Assembly (NCBI GenBank): GCA_036794825.1
Contig: DAIRGA010000006.1
Span: 104,247-168,246, forward strand
DNA from: RZYY01 sp036794825
GTDB lineage: Bacteria > Bacteroidota > Bacteroidia > Bacteroidales > 4484-276
Length of the DNA stretch: 64,000 nt
Direction: 5' to 3'
Shown: piece by piece, positions 52,421 to 60,952 of the stretch
Layout of the letters: every line of letters starts with the position of its first letter
Numbering within the stretch: position 1 is the stretch's first letter
The notes under the pieces: model-generated
The model's input: the letters and a program-made list of their open reading frames with translations, nothing else
What the model was told of the DNA's origin: nothing
The model's database searches: none
Made by a program: the position numbers and the translations under genes

Positions 52421-53688
52421 TGAATATCAATATATTAAATACAGACTCACTGCCCTTCTGTAAAGGATGTGGCCACGATTTGATATCAAAAAACACAGCC
52501 AAAGCCCTTGAAAAGATGGGGTTGTCACCGTTAGATGTGATCGTTGTTACCGACATTGGCTGCCACGGAATTATTGACAAAAGCCTTAACACGCACACCA
52601 TTCACGGTTTGCATGGCCGTTCGGCTGCATTGGGCGCCGGCATTGCCTTCGGCATACAGGAACCCGGTAAAAAGGTCATCGTTTTCATCGGCGACGGTGG
52701 AGCAACAATAGGTTTACAGCATATCCTGGAAGCAGCACGCCTCAACCTCAACATGACCGTGGTGGTGCACAACAACATGCTCTACGGTATGACCGGCGGC
52801 CAGTCGAGCGGGTTGACTCCCGAGGGTTTTCATACTACTACATCTATGGAGGGAAATCCATTTGCAGGCTATGATATCTGTGCACTTGCTCACACTGCAG
52901 GTGCAGCCTATGTTGCCAGAGTTACCGGAATCGGTGATATTTCGGAAAAATTCATCAAAACATTCTCCACCGAAGGCTTTTCGCTGATCGAGATCATCGA
53001 AATTTGTCCGAGCTACGGTGTGAAATTCAACCCAGGCCGCAAACTCAGCGAGATCATCGAAACCTCTGGTCGCAAGCCCGGTGAATGGGTTAACGACAGG
53101 ACAGTTTTTAGTCATCACCAGGGAAAGAAAACGGATAATCTTTTCAACCGGACGCCACAAATCCAGCCATTGTTTTCTTCCTTGCTGGAACATCCAATGT
53201 CGGTGATACTAAGTGGTTCAGCGGGTGAGGGTGTGCAGCTTACCGCAACCATCCTCTCAAAAGCTGCCATGCGTTCAGGACTGAACATCACCCAAAAAGG
53301 GAGCTATCCTGTAACGGTGGGTGTGGGTTTTTCCACGGCCGAACTCAACCTTTCGACCGACGAAATTCATTTTCACGGGATCAATGTTCCTGATATTGTT
53401 GTGGTTACCTCGCATGATGGGTTGTTGCACAGCAAAAAACGCATCGGGCTGATGAAAAAGGGAAAACTTTTTATTGACCAGTCTCTCACACCGCCGGAAA
53501 CCGGTGCAGAGGTGATAGTTTCAGATTTCAGATCTATCGGCGCCAGAACGGCAAGCCTGCTTGCCGCCATTTTCTTTGTAAAAGAGATCGGCATTTTCCC
53601 TCTGGAGGCTGTTTTCAGTACCATCGAAACCGAAGGTTTAGGAACAAAACTGCCCGTAGAGAAGATCAGGACAGCATTGGGACTGTAG
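52420..53688 (+). CDS. 2-oxoacid:ferredoxin oxidoreductase, fused beta-gamma subunit
   Basis: Residues 1 to about 250 are the TPP-binding beta subunit: cluster cysteines C14 and C17 (CKGCGH), C48 (DIGCHG) and C196 (EICPSYG), and the TPP-Mg loop GDGGATIG running to NNMLYGMTGGQ. From about 259 a complete gamma domain follows (VILSGSAGEGVQLTATILSKAA to the C-terminus). Beta and gamma are usually separate genes; here they are one 422-residue chain. A GAGGAGG sequence 7 nt before the ATG could serve as a ribosome site. No delta-ferredoxin gene is adjacent, so electrons must go to a free ferredoxin. Confidence 0.92.
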   Translation: MNINILNTDSLPFCKGCGHDLISKNTAKALEKMGLSPLDVIVVTDIGCHGIIDKSLNTHTIHGLHGRSAALGAGIAFGIQEPGKKVIVFIGDGGATIGLQHILEAARLNLNMTVVVHNNMLYGMTGGQSSGLTPEGFHTTTSMEGNPFAGYDICALAHTAGAAYVARVTGIGDISEKFIKTFSTEGFSLIEIIEICPSYGVKFNPGRKLSEIIETSGRKPGEWVNDRTVFSHHQGKKTDNLFNRTPQIQPLFSSLLEHPMSVILSGSAGEGVQLTATILSKAAMRSGLNITQKGSYPVTVGVGFSTAELNLSTDEIHFHGINVPDIVVVTSHDGLLHSKKRIGLMKKGKLFIDQSLTPPETGAEVIVSDFRSIGARTASLLAAIFFVKEIGIFPLEAVFSTIETEGLGTKLPVEKIRTALGL

Positions 53689-53692
53689 AGTC

Positions 53693-53849
53693 GTTGCCAG
53701 AAAACTACTATTGTTGAAAATCATTATTGACCACAACCCAAATGGGAGCATTGATTTTCAACGATTTACTCCTGGAGTTTATCGCGAGAATTCGGGAGGA
53801 CGGGGTAAATAAATCGTTGAAAATCTATTTTGAGGAGTTATCCGGCAAC
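53693..53849. repeat. MITE-like palindromic repeat, copy 1
   Basis: A 157-nt intergenic element starting GTTGCCAGAAAACT and ending AGTTATCCGGCAAC, with internal GTTGAAAATCATT and AATGATTTTCAAC-type arms (slightly diverged). It shares most of its sequence, in the same orientation, with copy 2 at 59121. The two copies bracket the SNF2-like and UvrD genes. Confidence 0.75.
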
Positions 53850-53996
53850 TACTATAGAGCAGCAGGTTTTTTGGAAAATTTTGGGTAGATAAGTGGAAAG
53901 TGATTTATGGTGAATTGGCAGATTGATAGCGCTATCTATCGGTTTCTATCCGTCTCCCATTTCCTCATTACCCCATCACCCCATTTCTCCACCTTC
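53850..53996. other. intergenic stretch with palindrome and pyrimidine-rich tract
   Basis: Contains the perfect palindrome GATAGCGCTATC (53925-53936) and then a plus-strand pyrimidine-rich tract of short CCCATTTC/CCCCATCACC-like units up to the stop of the SNF2-like gene. No gene. The tract lies just past the stop of that minus-strand gene. Confidence 0.4.
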
Positions 53997-56630
53997 TCAT
54001 CCCTTCCTGATAATCCTGAACTTCATCGAAATTTCTCCGGCTTCCTGATCGAAATCCGGATTATACTCTTGAATATCAGCCAGATCACCTGTTGCAAGTT
54101 TCAGCATTTGAGCAACCAAAGAGGAGCTGCTGATCATGGCCTGCATGATCTTTTCTTCGTTCAGATCAGGAAAGTGGCTGCTCATGGCGGTTTTCACCGT
54201 TGATGCCGTCTTTACCGGCGCTTTGATTACAGCCTCTTCTGATGAAAAATCAAACAGCATCTGGCCTGATTCCTGAGTTTTCACCGAACTGCGAAGTTCT
54301 TCTTCGTCCGGCGATTCGGTACGATGGATCGAGTCTTTCAGGGTTTCCAGAAGTTCGGACTGCAAAACTTTCGGAATTTCGGCAGGCATATCCGATTCCC
54401 CTTTTTTCCTGTTTTTGAGGTGAAAATCAGTCTCAAGTCCGCTGTTGATCTTCTCTTCCAGCGAGTTCCTGGCGTACATGTTAATGATGGTCAGATTGCC
54501 GTTTCGCTGGATGATCCCTGATAAACTGCCCATCCGCAGACTTTTCGAATCGCGGTTGGCGGGGCTGTCGAAATGAATGACGACATCTGCCGCTTTTATG
54601 TCTGAAGCATTCAGCCCGGCATGCGACGAAATCAAAACATTGCATTCGGAGTCGGTGGCGAAGGTCTTCAGCAAAATACCACGCTGCTTTTCAGGTGTGT
54701 CTTCGGATATTTCGACGTACCTGAATTTGTTGACCCTGAGCGTCCTGCTGATAATCTGCAGCATCCTTTTCCATTCGGTGAAAATAATGACCTTCTTCTG
54801 TTTCTTCCTGATGCTCAGCCTTTCAGTAAGTAGGTTTTTTAATTCATCGGTTTTTGGGGATATGTTGGTCATATCATCAACCAAAAAGGTAGAGTCGGCA
54901 ACCATTCTCAATTTCCTGATAAGAGTGATTGCGAGCTGAACTTCGTAGTTGCTTTGGATTTTTTTGCTCAGCAACTCAAACAGTTCTTTGGCGAATTTCT
55001 GATGCATCCTGGCCTGAATCGCGTGCATGGGAACGGGCAGGTCAATATAGCTTATTCTGGGCAAATGCCTGATTACCTGATCTCTGGTTCGGTGTAAAAC
55101 CGTTTGCTCAATTTGCTGGTTCAACTCGTCGAGATTGTAAAATCCGACGATATTGGTGCTGGTGTGGTCGTCGAAAATGCAGTATTTATAGGAAAATTCC
55201 CAGAGCGGCGATAGAAGTTCAGGATCAACGTGCATCATCAGGGCATAAAATTCTACCAGATGATGATCATAGGGGTTGCCGGACAAGAGCAGGGTATGCC
55301 GCCGGTGAATGGCCCGGATAGCCATCGAGATACTCGATTCGTAGTTTTTGATTCGCTGCGCCTCATCCAGGATGATAAAATCGGGGGGAAATTCTTTAAG
55401 CGGACTGGTGTCATGTACAATGTTTTCATAGTTCACGATCAGGAAAAAGTTGTCCTGGAGCTGGTATGCTGCCTCTCGTTGACCGGGTGTTCCTTCGACG
55501 AGCGTAACTGCCTCGCCGGTAAGGCTTTCAATCTCCTTCTTCCACTGATTGCGCAGGTTTGCCGGGCAGATGATCAGCGTCCGTGAAAATCCGAAAATGT
55601 CCTTTTTCATCACGGCTGTGGCTACAGCCTGTGTTATCCTGCCCAGTTCGATGTCATCAGCCAGCATGGCGCCAGTGCTAAAAGTGGCAAATTCGACACC
55701 ATCTACCTGGAATGGCAGCAGTTCATTCTTCAATAATTTGAAATTCAGTTTTTTACTTTCCTTAAGTCTCGCGATAGTGGCTTTCTCTGTGGCTGATTTT
55801 GCTTTCTCGAGGACTTCTGGCCGTACAAGGATTTTTTTAAACTTTTCGGTGTTATTCATGAATCCTGTAAAACGTTCGATTTCATCATCTTCGATAAAGT
55901 TTTTATTGCCGAAATAGCGGTAAAAAAGTTCAGCAACCTGGCCTGTGACTTTGTCAGGATAGAAATAGCTGATTTTGTTGTTGCGAAAAGGATTGAGAAA
56001 GACCTCTATGAAAGGGTAGGGGGGGAGCGATGCGGGAATCCGTTCGGGTTCGTTATGTAATTGCGAAAATGCGAAGATAAGGTGCTTGCAGGTTCCCAGC
56101 TTGTTTATCCGGTAGTCCGGGCAGTTGCAGTAGCCATGCTTGCGGTTGATGTCTCTGAAAGTCAGCCGGTATTGAACCCCGCGTTCGTTGGTAAGCAGGT
56201 GCTCGCCGAAGATATTATCGGCAAATTCGATGGCATACGAGGCTTGAAGCGCTTTTTTCTTCCGCTCGTCTATCACCCTCTGAATCATTCCTTTACGGGT
56301 ATATTTAATCCCCTCGGCGGGAATTTCATCCTCTTTGAGCCGGATCAACTCATCCAGTTGAAGGAGGGCTGCAGTTTTGTGCCGGCAGAGGGTGGCGCTC
56401 TGGCAGCTGCAACTGAGATTTAGCTCCTGTTGACGGCTGATTTCCACCATAAAATCGCCATACTTGTCATCCACCGAAAATCTGAAGTGATTTTCGGATT
56501 CGGACAAAAGAGCACACTGCCCGTTGAGATGCAGGCTGTGACCCTGCCTATAGGCCAGCGAACCAGATCCTGCACGGCTGAGTTCGGTGCGCAGTAAATT
56601 CCTGATGCTTTCGGTAATAGCTTGATTCAT
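53997..56630 (-). CDS. SWIM-domain SNF2-like protein with degenerate ATPase motifs
   Basis: An 877-residue intact frame. Two SWIM zinc motifs (C74-C76-C82-H84 and C168-C170-C181-H183) precede a SNF2 helicase core. Motif Ia (IICPANLRNQW) and motif II (LDEAQRIKN, 421-429) are normal, but Walker A reads ADDIELGRITQ where DMGLGKTIQ is expected, so the essential lysine is R331. Motif III is SGNPYDHH instead of TGTPxEN, and motif VI (around 699-708) has Ser702 and Gly705 where the arginine fingers should be. ATP hydrolysis is therefore unlikely; a DNA- or protein-binding role is inferred. The C-terminal tail of about 140 residues is acidic and unique. Confidence 0.9.
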   Translation of the reverse strand: MNQAITESIRNLLRTELSRAGSGSLAYRQGHSLHLNGQCALLSESENHFRFSVDDKYGDFMVEISRQQELNLSCSCQSATLCRHKTAALLQLDELIRLKEDEIPAEGIKYTRKGMIQRVIDERKKKALQASYAIEFADNIFGEHLLTNERGVQYRLTFRDINRKHGYCNCPDYRINKLGTCKHLIFAFSQLHNEPERIPASLPPYPFIEVFLNPFRNNKISYFYPDKVTGQVAELFYRYFGNKNFIEDDEIERFTGFMNNTEKFKKILVRPEVLEKAKSATEKATIARLKESKKLNFKLLKNELLPFQVDGVEFATFSTGAMLADDIELGRITQAVATAVMKKDIFGFSRTLIICPANLRNQWKKEIESLTGEAVTLVEGTPGQREAAYQLQDNFFLIVNYENIVHDTSPLKEFPPDFIILDEAQRIKNYESSISMAIRAIHRRHTLLLSGNPYDHHLVEFYALMMHVDPELLSPLWEFSYKYCIFDDHTSTNIVGFYNLDELNQQIEQTVLHRTRDQVIRHLPRISYIDLPVPMHAIQARMHQKFAKELFELLSKKIQSNYEVQLAITLIRKLRMVADSTFLVDDMTNISPKTDELKNLLTERLSIRKKQKKVIIFTEWKRMLQIISRTLRVNKFRYVEISEDTPEKQRGILLKTFATDSECNVLISSHAGLNASDIKAADVVIHFDSPANRDSKSLRMGSLSGIIQRNGNLTIINMYARNSLEEKINSGLETDFHLKNRKKGESDMPAEIPKVLQSELLETLKDSIHRTESPDEEELRSSVKTQESGQMLFDFSSEEAVIKAPVKTASTVKTAMSSHFPDLNEEKIMQAMISSSSLVAQMLKLATGDLADIQEYNPDFDQEAGEISMKFRIIRKG

Positions 56631-56646
56631 GCAGAAACTTTTCGCA

Positions 56647-56654
56647 CAAAGTTA
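56647..56654 (-). promoter_or_regulatory. candidate -7 element for the SNF2-like gene
   Basis: Minus-strand TAACTTTG (TAnnTTTG) 16 nt before the start codon; a TTG lies 24 nt further upstream, a little beyond the usual spacing. It indicates that the gene may be transcribed separately from uvrD. Confidence 0.4.
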
Positions 56655-56723
56655 AACCAAAACCGTTTAATCTGACAGCAAGGACAAGTTTTTCGGGGAA
56701 GATAAAGGCGTTGCCATGTTTGT

Positions 56724-59027
56724 TTACCCAACAATCTTTAGTCTGGCAAATTTCAGAATGAGATTTTTCTGTCCTACCACCGGGAAAAATACGGTGGCCT
56801 TGCGATTGGGTCCATTGCCTTCGGTGCTGAGTACCTTGCCTTTGCCAAAACGCTGGTGTTCGACCTGCATACCTGCCTGGATTTTTTCTGAATCGGCACT
56901 TTCGAATGGTTCCTGCTCTTCGCTTAGCTGGCGGGAATCAGCAATTTTTTTTAACCTGTCGGTATTTATCGGGGTTGATTTTTTTACCGGAAAATCATCT
57001 TCATCAAATCTGAACTTGTTGTGATCGCTGGGATGGTTGATCACCTTTTTGGGAAATTCGATGAAGGCGGGATCAATTTCATCAAGAAACCGGCTGGGCT
57101 CGCAAATGGTGAGATTTCCCCAGCGGTAGCGGGTTTCGGCGTAGGATATAAAGGCTGCTTTTTCGGCGCGGGTGAGGGCAACGTAAAATAGCCGGCGCTC
57201 CTCCTCCAGATCAGCACGCGAGGCAACCGATTGTATGCCCGGGAAAAGGTTTTCCTCCAATCCCACAATGTAAACGTATGGAAACTCAAGCCCTTTGGCG
57301 CTGTGAATGGTCATCAGCGACACTTTGTTGTTGTCGTCCTTGTCGTCCTGGTCAGCATCGGTGAGCAGCGAAATGTCCTGTAGGTACATGTCGAGCGTGC
57401 GCACGTTGTTGCCATCTTCAAGCGTGTTCACATCTTCCGACTCAGAAAATTCCTTGATCCCGTTGAGCAATTCTTCGATATTCTCCACCCTGCTGATGCC
57501 TTCGGGGGTGGTGTCTTCCTCCAGGTCTTTCATGATTCCTGATGCCCGGGCTATCTCTTTGGCAAGCTCGTATGCGTTGCGCTGTTTTTGCTGAACTATA
57601 AAACGCCGGATCAGCATAACGAAATCAGCAAGCTTGTTTTTTATCCCCTGGTTGATGTTCAGTTCGTAAACATTCACATTTTCGATGACCTCCCAAACCG
57701 TTTTGCCCAGGCTTCCGGCAGCCACGATCAGCCGGTCAACGGTGGTGTCGCCGATACCGCGTGCAGGGTAATTGATGATTCTCTTCAAAGCCTCCTCATC
57801 AGAGGGATTGACAACCATCCTGAAATAAGCCAGTAAGTCCTTGATTTCTTTTCTTTTGTAAAAAGACAATCCGCCATAAATACGATAAGGGATGTTGAGT
57901 TTTCTCAGCGCTTCCTCTATCGAACGGGATTGGGCATTGGTGCGGTAAAGTACGGCAAACTCGCTGTTGGCAAGCTGGTTGCTCATTTTGGTTTCAAATA
58001 TTGAACTGGCCACCAGGTTTCCCTCTTCGGTGTCGGTTTTTGCACGAAGCAATTTTATCCTGTTTCCCTCCTCATTTTGAGTCCATATCTTTTTGAAAAT
58101 CTGATCTTTATTGTAAATGATGACGCTGTTGGCCGCCTCCACGATATTTTTGGTAGAGCGGTAATTTTGCTCCAGTTTGAAGACTTTCAGGTCGGGATAA
58201 TCCTTTTTGAAGTTGAGAATATTCTGAATATTGGCGCCACGGAAGCTGTAGATGCTCTGCGCGTCGTCGCCAACTACGCAGATGTTTTCGTGTCTGGCAG
58301 CCAGTTTTTTCACGATCATGTACTGGGCAAAATTGGTGTCCTGGTACTCATCCACCAGCACATAGCGGAATTTTGACTGGTATTTTAGCAGGATTTCGGG
58401 AAAATCCCGCAGGATCAGGTTCATGTTAAACAACAGGTCGTCGAAATCCATGGCAGAAGCCTTCCTGCAGCGGGTGTTGTAGGCAGTAAAGATTTTCCCG
58501 GTTAAGGGCTTTCCGGAGCGAGCGTCAGATTCAAGCAGTTCGGGGTTTTGGTTGTATTCAGCATCGGAAAGCAGGTTGCTTTTTGCCGCCGAAATCCTGC
58601 CCAGTAGCCAACCGGGCTGATAAACTTTAGGGTCGAGATTGTGCTCTTTGACGATGGTTCTCAGCAGGCTTTTGGAATCGTCGGTGTCATAGATTGTAAA
58701 ATTGGAAGGGTACCCGAGTAAATGCCCGTCAATCCTAAGAACGCGGGCAAAAATGGAGTGAAAGGTTCCCATCCAGACGTTGCGCGCATCCGACGAGCCT
58801 ACCAGCGAAACGATCCTGTCCTTCATCTCACGGGCTGCCTTGTTGGTGAAGGTCAGCGCCAGCACCTGAAAGGGATCAACGCCGTTCTGCAGCAGATGAG
58901 CAACACGGTAAGTCAGCACCCTCGTCTTGCCCGATCCTGCGCCGGCAATCACCATCGAAGGACCTTCTGTGTGAATCACAGCCTGCCTTTGCGCCTCATT
59001 CAGGTTGTCCAGAAAACTTTTTGCCAT
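56724..59027 (-). CDS. pcrA: ATP-dependent DNA helicase of the UvrD/PcrA family
   Basis: A 767-residue superfamily 1A helicase for repair and rolling replication. Walker A is AGAGSGKT near residue 29, motif II is LVDEYQDTN, motif IV-V are LEQNYRST and MTIHSAKGLEFPYV, and motif VI is LFYVALTRAEK. The last 50 residues (QRFGKGKVLSTEG to KFARLKIVG) are the Tudor-like domain that lets PcrA/UvrD bind RNA polymerase. All catalytic motifs are intact, in contrast to the SNF2-like gene that follows on the same strand 93 nt downstream. Confidence 0.95.
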   Translation of the reverse strand: MAKSFLDNLNEAQRQAVIHTEGPSMVIAGAGSGKTRVLTYRVAHLLQNGVDPFQVLALTFTNKAAREMKDRIVSLVGSSDARNVWMGTFHSIFARVLRIDGHLLGYPSNFTIYDTDDSKSLLRTIVKEHNLDPKVYQPGWLLGRISAAKSNLLSDAEYNQNPELLESDARSGKPLTGKIFTAYNTRCRKASAMDFDDLLFNMNLILRDFPEILLKYQSKFRYVLVDEYQDTNFAQYMIVKKLAARHENICVVGDDAQSIYSFRGANIQNILNFKKDYPDLKVFKLEQNYRSTKNIVEAANSVIIYNKDQIFKKIWTQNEEGNRIKLLRAKTDTEEGNLVASSIFETKMSNQLANSEFAVLYRTNAQSRSIEEALRKLNIPYRIYGGLSFYKRKEIKDLLAYFRMVVNPSDEEALKRIINYPARGIGDTTVDRLIVAAGSLGKTVWEVIENVNVYELNINQGIKNKLADFVMLIRRFIVQQKQRNAYELAKEIARASGIMKDLEEDTTPEGISRVENIEELLNGIKEFSESEDVNTLEDGNNVRTLDMYLQDISLLTDADQDDKDDNNKVSLMTIHSAKGLEFPYVYIVGLEENLFPGIQSVASRADLEEERRLFYVALTRAEKAAFISYAETRYRWGNLTICEPSRFLDEIDPAFIEFPKKVINHPSDHNKFRFDEDDFPVKKSTPINTDRLKKIADSRQLSEEQEPFESADSEKIQAGMQVEHQRFGKGKVLSTEGNGPNRKATVFFPVVGQKNLILKFARLKIVG

Positions 59028-59046
59028 GTCTCTTGAAATTGGGCTT

Positions 59047-59054
59047 CAAAAGTA
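59047..59054 (-). promoter_or_regulatory. candidate -7 element for uvrD/pcrA
   Basis: Minus-strand TACTTTTG (TAnnTTTG) 19 nt before the start codon; no clear -33 TTG. Confidence 0.35.
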
Positions 59055-59120
59055 CTCCTTTTGGGGTAAAATGATCGTGAAAAATTGGCTTTGTAAACTA
59101 CTGGATAAGCACTAAATATT

Positions 59121-59260
59121 CATTGCCAGAAAACTATTATTGTTGAAAATCATTGTTGACCCCAACCCAAATGGGAGCAATGATTTTCAACGATTTACTC
59201 CCTTTTGGGGTGGGGTAAATAAATCATTGAAAATCTATTATGGTGAGTTTTCTGGCAATG
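59121..59260. repeat. MITE-like palindromic repeat, copy 2
   Basis: A 140-nt element with perfect 15-bp terminal inverted repeats, CATTGCCAGAAAACT (59121-59135) and AGTTTTCTGGCAATG (59246-59260). Inside are a second perfect 14-bp inverted pair, GTTGAAAATCATTG (59142-59155) and CAATGATTTTCAAC (59178-59191), and a third imperfect pair built on ATTTAC/GTAAAT. It can fold into nested hairpins. The copy is better preserved than copy 1. It occupies most of the 301-nt gap after uvrD. Confidence 0.8.
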
Positions 59261-59328
59261 ACTTGATACCGTGGTTTAACGCCGGTTTAATTCCAATCTG
59301 ATAGTATTCTCCTGGTGTGGAATAGTGG

Positions 59329-60492
59329 TTAAATCTCCTCTATACCTCTCATTTTCAGTGCATAGGATATCGCTTCCCGATGATCGCCGGGAAGGATCAG
59401 GTGATGATTCCCCAACGGCTTTTGTTTTAATGTTTGAGCAGTTTCTGATGGCAATTTTACCTCAATCATTGTCCGGCAGGCATTTTCAGGATGCTGGCGC
59501 CTGGCGGTAATTGCAGCATTGCAGAGGAAGGCCGTGCGGAGGTCGTTGCTCAACCTGAAAATGGTCACGGAGTCGCCGGCAAAAAGCCCGGCAATGGCGG
59601 TTCCCAGGCCGGTTTCAAAATGGGTGTCCACTGCAAAGGATTCGAGAAGCTGTGTGGGGGCTGTGCAGTGGGCAAATCTTACTCTTCCTTCATCAATGCT
59701 GATCAGGTTGGCCATCCAGGGGATGATGCCGGTCACGGCCTTTACCACCATCATTCCGGTGATGCTTGTCAGATCGCCTTCACAGCCGGCCGGAATGCCA
59801 CGGTCGTTAAGGTCGGAGAGGGAGAGGCAGGCGGTTACCGATTTTTCTTTCACGATCGAAAAACACTCTACCGAAATGGCATCCAGTTGATTTTCAGCAA
59901 TAAGCCGACGAAAAGCAAGGTTGATTCCCGATGCGTCCGTAACGGCCTGCCGGTTCGGGTAAGGGTATTTCTCCAGAAAATAATTCTCCGGTTCAAAGCT
60001 TTTGTAGTCCGGCACATCCTCCCAGTTTATCCTTTTCAGCTCAATCCCCGTTTTTTCTTTCAGCAAATCCTTGCTGATCCCCGATGCCACCAGCCAGTCC
60101 GAAGGAGTTCCGATCAGTCCCAGTTTTTGTCCTTTTAGTTTTTCCAATGACTCATAAATTCTGAGCAACTGTTTTACTTTGTCCAAGTCCGACTGATTGT
60201 TCAGATCGGCCATGAAACCCTCAACCCGTTGCTGGTTCATCCAGGCCTTAATTTCGGTAGCTGCCGCCCACGAATTATTTCTCTCCAAGGCAAGTAAGAT
60301 CGTAAATGGCTGATCGTAAATTACTTCAATTGCAAACCGCTCTGAACCTCCACTTAAGATAAAAAGTAGAACCGGGTTCACTGCGCCGAAATCAAAATCG
60401 AATTCTCCAAGATGGATCTTCAGCATTTCCTGTCCGCTTTTGGTCAGTTCAGCCGGTGCATTTTGAAAAGTAAGCAATCTGGCAGGTATCAT
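59329..60492 (-). CDS. L-fucose/L-arabinose isomerase-like protein
   Basis: About 387 residues with the fold of the fucose/arabinose isomerase family: SVECFSIV and GCEGDLTSITGMMVVKAVTG in the middle and GNHHLILPGDHREAI at the end, the last holding possible metal or substrate histidines. It is shorter than true FucI (about 590), and no sugar operon is present, so the substrate is unknown. I start at 60492 (MIPARLLTF), 2 nt after the deaminase stop; the ATG 10 codons earlier at 60522 would overlap that gene. It is the last gene of the ygeW-deaminase-isomerase group. Confidence 0.8.
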   Translation of the reverse strand: MIPARLLTFQNAPAELTKSGQEMLKIHLGEFDFDFGAVNPVLLFILSGGSERFAIEVIYDQPFTILLALERNNSWAAATEIKAWMNQQRVEGFMADLNNQSDLDKVKQLLRIYESLEKLKGQKLGLIGTPSDWLVASGISKDLLKEKTGIELKRINWEDVPDYKSFEPENYFLEKYPYPNRQAVTDASGINLAFRRLIAENQLDAISVECFSIVKEKSVTACLSLSDLNDRGIPAGCEGDLTSITGMMVVKAVTGIIPWMANLISIDEGRVRFAHCTAPTQLLESFAVDTHFETGLGTAIAGLFAGDSVTIFRLSNDLRTAFLCNAAITARRQHPENACRTMIEVKLPSETAQTLKQKPLGNHHLILPGDHREAISYALKMRGIEEI

Positions 60493-60494
60493 AA

Positions 60495-60923
60495 CTATTT
60501 GTTTATCAATAGATTCAAACATTGCTCAACCATTATCCCGCCCTTAACTTCAACGTTGCCAAAGCCTCTTTGTGCAACTTCCGAAGCCGGTATATCAATC
60601 TGCCTGTAAAACCTGCTGATCTGGTCAATGGATACTCCATAGACCACTTTTCCGATATCTGCAAAAACGATAGCCGCCATGCACATGGGGCAGGGTTCGC
60701 AGGTGGTGTAAAGCGTCACCGGGGCATGAGCGGGAAGCCTCAGTTTCGCCAGAAACCGGATGGCGTTGATCTCGGCATGCGCTGTGGGGTCGTTATCCTT
60801 CTTCACGGTGTTGAAGGCTTTCACAATGACCTTTCCATCCATAACTATCACACAGCCAAAGGGATTGCCCTCGCTTCTGGCTGCTGCTATCGCTTCGGAC
60901 ATAAAGTGTGAATCCGGCTCCAT
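60495..60923 (-). CDS. nucleoside/guanine deaminase-like zinc enzyme
   Basis: A 142-residue member of the cytidine-deaminase fold, GuaD-like. The zinc site is H49-A-E51 (HAEINAI) with C78 and C81 (PCPMC). The C-terminal part (YGVSIDQISRFYRQIDIPASEV) looks like guanine deaminase of Bacillus type rather than tRNA adenosine deaminase TadA, and the cluster with ygeW and ygeY favours purine deamination. The start lies 29 nt after the ygeW stop, so it is likely co-transcribed. Confidence 0.87.
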   Translation of the reverse strand: MEPDSHFMSEAIAAARSEGNPFGCVIVMDGKVIVKAFNTVKKDNDPTAHAEINAIRFLAKLRLPAHAPVTLYTTCEPCPMCMAAIVFADIGKVVYGVSIDQISRFYRQIDIPASEVAQRGFGNVEVKGGIMVEQCLNLLINK

Positions 60924-60952
60924 TGCTTATGATGACTGATCCCGTGAGATTA

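Noticed and set aside
53955..54003. Pyrimidine-rich repeated units as a CRISPR or tandem array
   Set aside because: Units are short and irregular, without constant spacers.
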